This document shows positions 1 through 12,600 of a stretch of DNA of 64,000 nucleotides, piece by piece. The position numbers were made by a program, and so were the translations under genes. The stretch is taken from assembly GCA_033026295.1 (NCBI GenBank), contig CM065179.1:22189275-22253274 (forward strand), in the 5' to 3' direction. The notes below the pieces were generated by a model that saw only the letters and a program-made list of their open reading frames with translations, was not told where the DNA came from and ran no database searches. The stretch comes from Channa striata. Its lineage: Eukaryota; Chordata; Actinopteri; Anabantiformes; Channidae. Numbering within the stretch: position 1 is the stretch's first letter; each line of letters opens with the position of its first letter.

Positions 1-493
1 GTGCATAGATTTTGTTTAAGCATTACATATCAATACACTTACCCAAAAATCTATACAACGGCTCGCAACAGTCTTGCAGCATCTACTACCCAGCAGTTTT
101 TATAAAGCATATATGCATACTCATTTTAAAGAAGGACCAACTGCTACTCGGTCTGCTACAAGCCTTACAAACCTTGATCTGGACAATTGGCCTCTCGTTT
201 ATACTAGCTCAGTTTGGCACTACAGTTCTGGGCCAACTTCACATCAACACAAAAACCCATTAAAACTGTGATTTGAGATTATACGGGCAACATCTATTAG
301 ACAGTTTCAAAATAACATCAGAGCTGAATCTTGGTTATGGATCAACATTAAAGTGGTTAGTGTTACGCTCAGCCATTGGTGGTTACTCGTTACCCACAGA
401 AAAACACAACACAACAAAACACAGGAGGTGAAATGCGCGTTAGCAAAGCAGCAGGACAACACGCTGGCCGCTTCCTTCGCACACGGGCCTTAC

Positions 494-746
494 CCAGAAG
501 CTTCTTCACCTCCTCCACGCTCATGTATATGTTGACACCAGGGTCGACGCTGTTGCTGACGCCCGTGGCACTGCCCGGGCTGGCGAGGCAGCCGGCCCCC
601 TCCAGCAGCAGCAGGAAGAAGAAGCCCCCCAGCCTCCACAGCACCAAGTGTGGCCAACCTCGGGACTCCGACGGGCTGCCAGAGCCGTGAATCAACCCCA
701 ACATAGCAGTGGCCGTCTGGCTCGCAGTCGCCGATTTCTTATTCAT
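494..746 (-). CDS. ryk: ryk exon 1 (partial): signal peptide and start of WIF domain
   Basis: First coding exon of the Wnt-binding receptor-like tyrosine kinase Ryk; the rest lies off the left edge. Reading leftward from the ATG at 746, the frame encodes a hydrophobic signal segment (GGFFFLLLLEGAGCLA) and then VNIYMSVEEVKKLLG. That stretch lines up with the start of the RYK WIF domain (human SLYLSEDEVRRLIG, from memory). The exon ends at a GTAAGG donor just left of 494, in phase 1 (253 nt). A second ATG, 14 codons in (AMLGLIHG), could also start the protein; both precede the signal peptide. Ryk is a single-pass membrane protein whose WIF domain binds Wnts. Only about 84 residues are visible, so the kinase half cannot be checked. 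A WIF1-like secreted protein is the main alternative. Confidence 0.72.
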
Positions 747-1160
747 CCGTATCTGAAGTTAGTCCCGGGAGGCGACATTACTAGTTAGTTTTCAGCGCAG
801 CGCTTCTTTGAGGCGAAACTCCGTTTTCTACTCGCCAGTTTTTTTGTCCCTTCGCGCTAGCCGAGACAGGCTAAGTTAGCCGGAGCAGGCTAACTTTATT
901 CGGGCTGTGCTAATCCGTCCGCCGCCTGACTCTCCGTGAATGTTCAGGAGATTTACGACGTTTTCCAGGCAGAAAAAATCACACACCGGATATGGCCGCA
1001 TGAAATAACACAAATGCCCTAAAGTAGCAAATACACCCCGCTTTCCTCCTCCATGGTCTGTGCCTGAGCTCCGGTCGCTTTTTCCTCACTATCTCAGTTT
1101 TCACTGGGAGCTGGACGAGGAGGGGGGAGGACGAGGAGGGGGGCGGGGGACTGGCTGCTC
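747..1160 (-). promoter_or_regulatory. ryk: GC-rich 5' UTR and promoter region of ryk
   Basis: The stretch directly upstream of the ryk start codon is visibly richer in GC and CpG than the surrounding AT-rich sequence. It ends in a G-rich run with a GC-box-like gggggcggggga near 1137-1150. This is the usual look of a CpG-island promoter of a broadly expressed vertebrate gene. No TATA box is obvious and the transcription start cannot be placed. Confidence 0.5.
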
Positions 1161-1787
1161 CGGAGTGGAATGCTGCCTTTACGTGCTGTGGGATTTTTCT
1201 TTTACTTCAAGGAGGCAAAGACAAGGGAAAAAACTCTAAAACCATGTAACTTTGCCGTTATTGTATCTGTATCTGTGTCTACATTTTGTCATGATATAAA
1301 CGTGAGGAATTTATACTTATATACTAATTTATAGTTAGTTTGCCACTAATAAATGTACACTCACACTACAATATCGATTGAATAGGCCTACATTTTCGGG
1401 AAACCAAGTACTCATACGCTGTTAGTACCAGCTTTAATAGTGTGTTTCCATTTAATAAAACACTCGCCATTAAATAGTCGACACCCATTTCTAAAACTGC
1501 TACACGGTACGTTCAACGGCGAATTCCGAGGCTCTTTGAAAGCATCACAAAAACCCACAAGTCAATCTGAAGAACAAGTGTGATGTTATCTTAATCCTGG
1601 CAACATGCAAATATTGCTAAATGATGAGGAATCTACCTTTCAGAGGCAAATTGTCGTATTTTCACTGAAGCCATTATCAATTTAAATACTAAAACATACA
1701 ACTCATTTCTTTGCATTTTCTAGGTTTTCTTGCTGTTGCTTAGGGAGGTGCTGGTCAACTGTTCTCTTCTGTGTAACGTGCTCTCAG

Positions 1788-2321
1788 GTGCGTTTACATG
1801 GACATTATTTCTCAGGAAAGCGGAATTCTTAAATGTCATGTATACGGGAGGTCGGGGTAGGGGATTAGGAGAAACCCGGTTTCCCGGGGTAGATTTCTGC
1901 CGGAGAACGCTAAATGACTTTGCCGTGTGCGCATGTGCGTAACAGACAGTAAATTGCCACACAGCTGCGTGAAAGAATGAATGAACGGAGGGATCGTAAA
2001 CAGGGCGACGCCGCCTCGTTTTAATACAAAGTCCGAACAGGACGTTAAATTTACACGGTGTCTTCGTGTAAGTGGATTTTTAAACCTCAGGTCGTTGCGG
2101 ATCAGCTGTATGTGTCTTTCCTTTCACTTTCACAAAGAGAGAGGGAGAGAAAGTCAGAAATCAGCATTTTACAGTTAAAATCTGTAAAATGCCGAAGGGG
2201 GAGGAGGAAGACCCGGTTCCTCCTCTGCTCCACGTAGATGCGGGTTTCCCGTAACCGGGTTTCCCCATTAGAAAGCTGGTTTCTCTCAGTAACCCGGTTA
2301 CTAACGTCCATGTAAACGGAC
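1788..2321. mobile_element. MITE-like non-autonomous DNA transposon with terminal inverted repeats
   Basis: The two ends carry a perfect 13-bp inverted repeat: cgtttacatggac at 1791-1803 and gtccatgtaaacg at 2306-2318. Beyond one mismatch, three further bases match, giving about 17 bp. Inside are several copies of the motif aaacccggtttccc and its complement (near 1871-1890 and 2243-2305), so the element is rich in internal inverted repeats. It has no plausible transposase, so it would be mobilised by an element elsewhere. I cannot assign the superfamily (hAT or PIF/Harbinger are possible) or see a clear target-site duplication. Confidence 0.6.
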
Positions 2322-3060
2322 TCTCGAGTCCAGTCCACAGCCCAGGATGGTTTCCCTGCTCATTCAGACACTCATGACCCCACTGCCCCTAATGAGACTC
2401 TCTGAATTTCTCATGTGTGAATTTACAGAGTTGAGAGGTAATGTAAGTGTAATTCAGATGTCATGTAGTGCTGCCTTTGTTGTTTACTTATCAGGTCAGT
2501 TTCATCTAGTTAGAACTTCTTTCACACAATGGCAAAAGGCGTTTCATGGTAACAGCAAAATGATCAAATCTAATCAAATCAAACTAAGTTACACAGTGTT
2601 AAAGATGGACTATGCCAAAGTGGGCTGTACAGTCTGCTCCATAGCACACACTCTGTTCTCAGTCCCACCGATAAGTCGCCATCTGCCTTGTTTGGATTTA
2701 AGTTTTTATAGCAAGTTTGGGCTTAGCTCTGTGTGCTACGATCTGAACCTAGACAGAGAGACAACAGAGATTATTTTAAAATTCCGTCTAAAAAAAAATG
2801 TGTCTTTCAAGTAATTGACTCACTGAATAATGGAGAACACAATGACTGGTTAAATACTGTATATCCTACCAGGCTGGGATTACGACAGACACACAAATAA
2901 CCCAAAGATATTTGATGAAATGTTGATCACATTTGTGTGAAAATGAAAATGTATGAAATAATGTTGGCATTTAGCACCTGTTTAAACTCACTGTACATTT
3001 TAGAATTTACATCAGGAAAATATCAACCCAAAAACACACCAGAAAATAAACACTTAAATG
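2322..3060. other. Intergenic spacer between ryk and the 3' end of sned1
   Basis: AT-rich sequence between the MITE-like element and the sned1 polyadenylation signal. A 155-codon plus-strand open frame at 2347-2814 has no recognisable domain and looks like chance. The spacer 1161-1787 likewise shows no gene. Nothing else is visible. Confidence 0.5.
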
Positions 3061-3069
3061 TTTTACGTT

Positions 3070-3075
3070 TTTATT
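3070..3075 (-). terminator. sned1: Putative sned1 polyadenylation signal (AATAAA)
   Basis: tttatt on the plus strand reads AATAAA on the minus strand, about 600 nt beyond the sned1 stop codon. It is the only canonical signal I noticed in the 3' UTR, so cleavage is expected around 3040-3060. Confidence 0.5.
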
Positions 3076-3676
3076 ATTAAAATATCCACCTACAAAATGG
3101 CCTATAAACACTATTTACAGAATAGTTAGCACTGATTCCTGCTAAGACACAGAAAAATATTTTACACAGAAAATACTGTGCATCATTTTCAGAGGAAGAG
3201 ATGAATTTACGAAGTGTGGAGAAAAATATACATTTCCCATTGTATTTATAAGGAGATCACGGGGCTGATATAAACACTCAACAGCTATTTCCCTGAGGGA
3301 CAAACCTGCAGCTGAATCACAAACAAAAACCTCTCCTAATGTGTCAGCATGGACATAAAAATGAGGTATGTATGGTTTCTGGTGCAGTGCAATAGACTGC
3401 TTAAAATTAATATTTGCATACATATGTACTGTATGCCTGTACAAAAAAAAACATCACAAATGATAAATGATTTGGGCCGTTTTTCATTTCATTGACTAAC
3501 GAGATACAAATACAGTTCTCAGGAATTAGGAAATGCAAACTCATTTTCAGATGAATGATGTTCTCCCTCTGAAATGCTACAGTGGGTCCTGACAGGGGTT
3601 TTCAGCACAAAAAAAATAACCATAATCAGTTATTTCAAGTAGATTATAAACACCAAAATTGAAGTAAGGAGGTTTT

Positions 3677-6600
3677 TCACATGACAGTGATGACAGTCCT
3701 TTCAACAGGATCCAAGTGTTCTGAAGGAAACAACCAAAGACAAAACAACACTCATTTTAGTTTAACTGTTAAACAGCTTGTGATTCACTACATTGGCAGT
3801 TAATACGCATGGCTGATGGAGACACTTCATCACCAAATAATGACGCATTAAAGAAAAAAGAAAACAAACCTCTACTGCTGTCTGTTTGTTCTTCTGACTG
3901 TTAAGACAGTTAATAGCAGTTGGTGAAAACAATTGCCTTGATTTGCTATAAACAACATTAGTGCTGCTCAGACAGATTGGGAAACTTACTCTGACTTTTC
4001 TTAGAAAGCGTTGGTTCGCAAACCTCTTGAAAACAAACATCCTGCTGTACTTTATATGTAATTTTATACCTGTGAAGAAGAGGACATGCTCATCTATTTG
4101 ATCTAATAGGTTACACATAATATCTACTTAATATGTAAGTCATGATAAATAAAATATATGCAAAAATATCTTATATATTATATATTATACGACTTACTCA
4201 TAGCGGCACACTCCGTCCTTCCAGACAGGCAGGCTCTTGGTTTCAGAGTAGAGACGGGTGCAGGAGTGTGGCACTCGCTGGCACACTGCAAACAATGGTC
4301 ACATAACACGAGGTTTGAATGTTTAAAATGTTGTCGGCAGGGAAAACTCTGCTGGATGGTTTAGGAGTCGTGGGATGGACCTGGGCCCGTCTTTCTGGCT
4401 GATGGATGGTTTTAGGAACGGAATGTTTAAACATCTGACGCTGGGTGTTTAGGCGAAGAGAAGAACTCAAGAGGGGTGAGGGTATGTCCAGTGTCCCTTT
4501 ATACGCAGCTTCATCAAGGCTGAATTAGTTGAATCAAACTGTAATTTTTTGCTGTGTTTTCTATTGTTTTGCTGTGGGGCAGTGGAATTAGGGATTGGGC
4601 AGGATATTATAGAAGGTATTCAATAGTTAATGGGAAAAACATGATTTAAACCATTTCTGGTTTTACTACAATTTAAATTGTGCATTATTCTTGGTACATA
4701 TCTGTTGTGACAATGTTAAGAATTCTGTTATATATTCTATGAATTCTATTGGAGGCAAAAAATTAGATACTTTGATAATAAATAAATGTACTTGATGATG
4801 AGTAATTTCAATAAGGCAATAACCACTGCAGATAATATATTCCTGCTGGCTATAGTCAATCTAGCAGCTGGCTGTGGCCTTTGTGTGTGAGTATGCATGT
4901 TCTTTGCGCCGCTTTGGACATGCGTATTAACTATTGCATGTAGGTTAGGTGTTGACTCTAAATTGCCAATATGTGTGAATGTGCGTGTGAATGGTTGTCT
5001 GCCTGTGTATGTCTCTATTTGTGTTGGCTCTGAAATAAACTGGCAGCTTGTCCAGTGTGTACTCTGCCTCTCACCCAATAACAATTGGGACAGGCTTCAG
5101 CTACCTGCGACCCTGAGCAGGATAAGCTGTCAAAGATAATGGATAGATAGATAAATGGATGGATCGGTGGATAGATGATTATTATTCACAGCACAAGGCT
5201 GGGTAAAATATAAACATGGAAGGCTATTGTAAAAATCTGATACAGTACAGTAGTACTGCTTCATACAAAGTTCAGAATTCTCTTTATGAACACCCCAGAA
5301 CATTTAAAGCACTGCCTTCTTAAAATAGAATGGGAGTAATATGGTGCTTTGTGCCTTCAGCTCTGCATGTTTAAGGCACAAAGCACCATGTCATGTTGTG
5401 CATTCATGCCCTGAAGCCTTAAAGTTAACCAAGCCATCCATTCCCTGAGGTTTAAGGGTTAGTGGACTGTGTTTCTCGCTTTTAAGAAATCAAAACATTA
5501 TATACTGTATAGGTTGTTGCTCGCAGACAGTTTACAACATACAGAGAAAAATGTAATACATAAAGTAAAAAAGATGTGGCATTGTTCTTACTTGACACAG
5601 CAATCATTCTGTCTCCATAATTTATCCTAATATGAGTGTCAAAGGGTATGAGGCGAGAGTGATGCTCATTTAGCCAGAGTGCAGCAAATCCAGAATGTCT
5701 TCGTTATGTTTGAGCTATTTATAACATACTGACAGCATACTTCTCCAGCTGTGTTCAAACTTTGAAATCCTTTGAAGCTTCAGCCAAGCTAAGAAACTGG
5801 CTCCTTGCTGGTTTGTTAGTCAGTCGACTGCTTCGGTTTAGACTGATACGTACAGTTTTTACAACTGTCAGATAGTAGGTGAGAGACTTCACCAAATTCT
5901 ACTTCAGGGATTCACAATTTTGAGCTGACAATTTCATATTTAAAGCATGACTCACAATTTTTGTCTAGTGGCAACATAAAATCAAAAACATGGCTTTGGC
6001 TAAAATTTCTCAACAACTATTGGATGTATTGACATTCAGCATGATCTGAAATAAGCTTGCTGGGGTCAGTGACCATCCCATCTTACATCTGAGCAGCGGC
6101 CTGTCATCACTGGTTCTATGCATACTGTGTGTGTGTGTGTGTGTGGGGAGTGGACGTGCATAAACGTACCCAGTTCACACTTCCTGCCCTTAAACCCCAC
6201 TGCGCAGTCACAAATGAAGGAGTCCCCTTCGTTCACACATGTACCGCCGTTCTGGCAGGGCAAACTGCGGCAGTCCTGTGGCAACTCTAAAAGACAACAG
6301 CTGCCATTAACATCCACAGTACAGACAGAGTATCAGCGTCAGGTTTCAGGCCCCCTACTTCACAATATCTACAGCTGATACCATTTGTTCGTAGACCCTA
6401 ACGCTAACAGAACCGCCGCTTTTGGTTAAATACATTTTAATAACAGCACTGAGCAAACAGGATGACGTGTCAGCAGACTAATAAGTGGACCCTACCAACA
6501 GGACATTAGCCATGTGCTGTGAGTGTGTGACACATCAGCTGTGATCAGTTACATGGGGGGATGTGACATCCATCGGGGCAAACAGCATAACACCTACCAG

Positions 6601-9600
6601 GCTTCGTTCTCAAACCTTCTTCTTGAATCTCTAAAGCGAGGCTGATTTTGTTGGTTGTTTCTTCCATCTTCTCTAATCTAATTGGTGGGTCAGGTTCTGT
6701 AAGGCAAAACATTTCCTGTCATGATTCATCATTAAAAAGATAAAATAAATGGCAGACTGCAGCGTGACTACAGCTGAAGTAAGATGATATATATCAGAAT
6801 CATATAATGACACTATGGGTGTAACAATGTTAAACGGAGGGAGAACAATCACAGAAAGGATGTTTGTTTTCTAGAACTCATGATAACATCTATACAACAA
6901 TTTTTCTGTTTATTCTACTGTATGTGCTTTAAACCTTTACACCAAGATGCCTAAAGTTTATAACATAAAAACACACCTTATGAAATTTCCAAACATTGGA
7001 AAAAAGAAACCCTGGAAATTTATTTGTAAAAAATCTGTGTTTTCTGACTCACTTTATCAAAAGTTACATATGTCAGATAAAGTCAGTATGATTGTGTGAA
7101 AACAAAGAGTCCAGTTTACAGAACGACTCATATTTCCCCCAGACTAGAGCCAGTTAGTAGCAGGACCATGACCTAAGTCTAATAACATAAAACAACTCTT
7201 ACATTGATTGGATGTTCTCATCAAATCAAAACTGTTTCACTGTGTTGGTTTAATAGATGTCAGACATATACAAAATGTTCTGCTAAATTTATTTGGCTTT
7301 TAAACAATTATAATTTACTTTCTTGGTTGGTTTTATCAAGTATTACCATGACAGCATTGTATTCTGTGCAAAAACTGTATACAACACATTGCACATGTCA
7401 AACGGGGGCAGCCGGGTTCAGTTGGTCTCCATTCCCGGTCCCCCAGGCTACGTTCTGAAGTGTCCCTGAGCACTGAACCCCAACATTGTCCCTGATCTCT
7501 GCTACTTGTGAGTCGCTTCGGATGAAACCATCTGCTAACTGATGCTCACACTTCACACTAGGTGTTCACGGAGTCACGAAGCACTTGTGTATTAGACTTA
7601 CTAGGGCGATGTCGAACAGCTTTTCGAGTTAAGTGAGCGAACTTGGCTGTTATCTTTCCCCGCCTGTCAATGAGTTCTTTGTATCTACAACGCAGAAACA
7701 AACGCCATCTGCTCAGCATCAACACGTATCAAATTGAAACAAATTCTTAGCATGACATGTATTGCAGGACAATTTTAATAATCATCATGGCCCTGCTGTA
7801 CCTGCGCAGCTCCTCTGAGTTCTCCCTTTCTGCTGTGCCTCCCAGGTCTTGAGGCTGAGATGGTGAAGCCCTTCGTCCAACCTGAGTGCCCTGTCCGAGC
7901 GCCGTTGGCCTTTCCTTTCTGGTTGATCTGACATCCATTGGCACTGTGGCAAAAGTAATCACTTACGGACATGTATATTTTAAATATTTACAACAACAAT
8001 TAAAACAATTAAATATTTACATCATATTTATAATTATATGTGTGAGCAAAGCATTTTATTAACATACAGTTTAATAATTTCCCAGTAACGGGATAAAGGA
8101 AGTTTAATGTGAAACACGACTTACAGGTAGTGAAGACTAACTTTTCAGGTGTGCTGTGGACCTGTTCCTGTCCTGTGTTTTTGACTGATGTGAGAGCCAC
8201 ACAGTAGTGCTGTCCTGGCGTCAGTTCACGCACAACGTATGATGCTAGTTTTCCATTGGGCAGGAAGCGACTCCGGGTATTTAACCCTCGGGTCACGTTG
8301 ACCACAAAGCCATCTGGGACATTTCTCGGGTGGCGGCTCCAGGTGATCAGCGCCGAGTTAGTGGTCACATGTGACAAGGAGAGGTTCTGTGGGGGGAGAG
8401 GCCCTGAGAGAAAAACGCATCTTTAGATCTTTAGATAGATGGATAGCAAAAAAATATTGGGTTTTCCTTGGCAAATTGCCATAAATTAAAACTTTTACTG
8501 GTCAAGTATTTCTTAATTCTTTTTCTTAATTGTATTTGCTAAGTTCTTAACTTTAATTTCACTACAGGATGTTATTTAGTGCTTTAAATTCAAATTATTT
8601 GTTACCTGCTGCTACTGTTTGTTTCGTCTTTTCATTGATATCACTACCATCACATACACCTTATATAAAAATATCACAATAAAATTATTATTGAAGGAAT
8701 GGATAAAAAGGTATATTTAATTTTTTTCAAAATTCATAAATACATAGTCAAGATCAGGCTTACTGTTGCTTACACTACTTAACATTACATACAGAGGAAA
8801 AGAAAAAAAAAAGCTAATATTTAAATGACATATGTAAAGGGAACTCTCAAACCATGCATGTAAGCCACATTCACCTATCCGGGCAAACAGACTACACTGT
8901 CTGGCAGACAACTCATTTGAAGAAATATTTAATGTTTTGTTTTTTGTTGTTGTTGCTAAATAAATACTTGGGTATTATGGTGGGCTTTGTAGCATTTATT
9001 AATCCTGAACATTTGCATTGACAGCTGAGTGGTGACGTAACCTACTTGTCCAGAACTGCAGCGGTCCACCTGAGTGACTGGTTGAGGGAAACTCGTCTGG
9101 CTTTATTCCACTTTGAGTCAACACATCCACTGTGTACATCTGTCCAGCATGTAATGAACTAGGAAATAGACAGGTACACAAAAATGCACCACAATGAGCA
9201 AAGACATTACGCCTGACCTTTACTTCCACAAGAGTGGTGAAGTAGAGCCCTCCAGTGGTTGGAAACTATCCCACCCAAAGCTGCTGAAAGTGCAGCACCA
9301 CAACAGCACCATTTGGTGGACACACGGCGTGCTGCAGGTTTTCCACAACAACTGTAACGTCTGGGTGTGAGTGTTCAAGTGGAGAGCCTGACCTGAAGGT
9401 GTACTCCGTGGTGCTCGTATTGAGAACCGCAGTGCGTGCCTCCCTCCCATCTGAGGACATTAAAGACACAAGCACCCTGCTGACTGCTGTGTGACCAGCT
9501 GTCTGAACCAGCCAACTCAGCTGCACCTGAGATGAGGACACGTTGACCACTTGCAGGTGCTCCACCCTCCGGGGTCCTACATACAGAGACAGACACATTA

Positions 9601-12600
9601 ATGCCTGCATTCTTTGAAACTCATGCAGACACACTGAAACCTTCCGTCCACTACTGCGTGAAGTAAATGCTCACTGGTGCGGATAAGTGCAGTAGCGGGC
9701 TGGCTGTGGTCAGTACTGTTGGTGTTGCGCTTGATGGAGATGGTGGAGATGTTGTAAAGCAGGCCAGGCATCAGGCTGCGCATGACGTGGATCGACTGCT
9801 GCCTGTCCAGGTAGTCTGTTTTGTATGTGCTCCAGCCCAGGGGAGCATATGTGACAACAAACCCACTGATCAGGCTGGAAGGCTCTGGCTCATCCCAGCG
9901 CAGCTCCACCTCATTTTCCTCTACGCGCATAACATGAAGACCAGATGGAGGCAGCAGGTCTGGGAACAGTGGCAATCATACATGTCTAAAGGTGTCTTAG
10001 AGATACACAGGATGAGTTACAGAGTATTAATGACAAGCAGACTGACTCTGACACAGTGTGATGGGACTTTTAACTGACCTTTCTCACAGTCTTTGCCTGT
10101 GTGTCCTGTTTGACAAATGCAGTTGTAGTTTCCTCTTCTGTCACTCCAGCACTGGCCACGGTTTCCACAAGGTTTCAGTATACATGGATCCTCCACTTGG
10201 GGGTGACAAAGACAAGCAGTTACAAAAATTTCACATCACAGCTAAGCGCACTTGTTTGTGTCTGAGCTTCTGACATGGCAGTAACAGACTTTAAAGGCAG
10301 AGTAAAGTCACTTACACATCTGGCACTGGTCTCCAAAGAAACCATCTTTGCACGTGCAGAAATAATTCTTTCTGTAACTCCGACACACTCCTCCATTTAG
10401 ACAGGGGCTGGACTCGCATGTGTCCTGCTCTGCATACATACACTCACATCAGGATTTGATTGTTGCCTTGTATAATCTGTATGTTATAGCAGCTTTGACA
10501 AACTGGTTGATTGAAGACTGTACCTATTTCACAATTCTGGCCTTTGAAGCCTTGTGAACAGTGACACAAGTAGAAGCCCGGCAGGTCCTCACACGTCCCC
10601 CCGTGTTTGCACGGCTCCAGAAGACATTCATTTATGTCTGAAGAGAGAAAAAAATGCTTATACACGGGTACTACAAATACTTATGAAGATACGTCGAATA
10701 TCCGACTGTACCTGTTTGACAGCGTGTTCCACTGAAGCCATCATTGCATTCGCACTGGTAGGATCCAACGTGATTTCGGCATGTACCACCATTAAGACAC
10801 GGCTGAGACAGGCACTCATTAATCTCTGTAAAACATAAACAAAACAATTAACAGTCTATAGCGATTGTAAATCGCTATATAATATTTAAAGTTTAATTCA
10901 CGATAATGTAGCATTTCATTTTATCGAAAAAAGGTTTTCCTTTTTTTGGTTTTTGTACTGTGTCTATTTATGTGCTCGTGCGTGTTACTGACCGTCACAG
11001 TGTGGTGGCTGACTCCAGTCTCCCTGAATGCCACAGATGCTCTGAGTGGCTCTGGGTACAGACGTGAAGCCTGAGTGGCATATATACACTGCCACGGAGC
11101 CTGGTGTTGTTGAGGAGAACTGGACCTCAGCGTGCCTCACTTGTGGCGGTGGCCCACAGCCCAGCTCTGAAATAAATACAAACATGGTGATAATGTCAGC
11201 ACGGCTGCATAGTAACTCAAACTCACAAACACAGAGGCTTAAAGGAGCCGATCCGGGATGTACTAATAGCAAGAGAGGTGTTTTCCACCCAGGCAATCTG
11301 TTTTTGACCTCCTAAAATTACATTCAGCACGCTGTTAGAGAGTGCAGACATGAATCATCAGTTCTAATCTTATCTGTTATATAGCATGTTCAGTCATTCT
11401 ACATCTGTATACACCAACCAGCCACGATATCAACGCCACAAGACGGGAGGCCAGTATCTCTATACTATCTATTAATCAACATCCTATGTGGTTCAGTGTC
11501 ACAGAGGGAGATTTGGACGTTACTGTGTGGTGAAAGAAAGGGTGTTTACCTGGGGAGGTTTGTACTAAACTCCTGTTTATTTCGCAGTGTCTGCCACTGA
11601 AGGCCTCAGTGCATTCACATTTATATTTTCCTATGTAGTGAAAACACGTTCCTCCATTGAGGCAGGGGCTGGATGCACAGGGGTCTGGCTTCCCTGAAAG
11701 AAAACATTCACCCAGAGAATTAAAGAAATAAACAAATCACAATAGAATGCAAATAAAAAGTCATTAACAGGATTATAAACTGCGTTACAAAAAAAAATTC
11801 TTTTAATACCAATTATAAAAAGAATAAAGACACACAAATATTAACAAGACAAACTGGAGTTTAAAAATATCAATTGTTCTAGAGTAAACAGATGTTTGAT
11901 TTCTTTACTAACTTGTTTAGTAAAGGAGCCCGTGAACAGAATTATGAAATGAAATGTTGTCACTAAACTGAGAAAAGTGCTAGGCTATGTAGGACTTTAT
12001 TGGAAAGTAATTCATTTTTAAAATTCAGTTCACTTTATTCTAAAATGCGATAACAAAAACATACAGGTAGCCAGTGTATGTTGCAAGCACTGGGGGTATA
12101 AGGATGTCGTTGTTGTACTAGGTATTCAAAGATATACTGTACATCTTTTTGAGAAACATTTTTGCTGACATCCAGTGAAGACCTTGCTTATTTCAGCAAC
12201 ACAGTGGCAAACCATTTTCTGCATGTATTACAACAGCATATCTCAGTCCAGACATGTCAGCATTTGAAAACATAATGCGCATTATGAGGCAAAAAAACCA
12301 CAACAAAGTCTACAATCAACAGAGTGTTGTTACAAGAAGTGGTAATACGATACAGCCGTAAAAATGCTCGTCTCTTTTGAGACATGTTACTGGAATCAAA
12401 TTCAAAATGAGCAAATGTAAAAAAAACTTGAAACACTATTTACAATCAGAAACAATTTGGAAATCATTGACATATTGTCCTTTTATTTTAAACATACTTT
12501 TAAACTCCAAGTTTTTTTTTTTAAATAGTAGGTTTATAAATTCTTCCCAACTTTTTAGGTGACCTGGTAAAAAGGGAGCTGCAGTAATCTGCATGACATG

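Larger units (their letters stand above)
4286..6169. other. sned1 intron 27 with a fish repeat and a perfect hairpin
   Basis: Intron between the last EGF exon and exon 28. It holds a LINE/SINE-type repeat (4885-5180) and a strong hairpin (5341-5389), listed separately. I see nothing else in it. Confidence 0.6.
3677..7943 (-). other. sned1: sned1 exons 24-30: linker, last EGF and C-terminal tail
   Basis: Exons 24-26 (7943-7802, 7684-7602, 6696-6598) encode a basic, low-complexity linker: RYKELIDRRGKITAKF, then EKMEETTNKISLALEIQEE. Exon 27 (6286-6170) is the last EGF, DCRSLPCQNGGTC. Exons 28-29 encode SCTRLYSETKSLPVWKDGVC and QQDVCFQEVCEPT, matching the SNED1 C-terminal Cys-containing segment. 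Exon 30 ends with HLDPVERTVITVM and a TGA at 3679-3677. The last exon is short and its sequence diverges from what I recall for human, so its acceptor is less certain than the others. Confidence 0.8.

Noticed and set aside
2347..2814. 155-codon plus-strand open frame between ryk and sned1
   Set aside because: No domain, signal peptide or splice context; composition follows the local AT-rich sequence. Likely chance.
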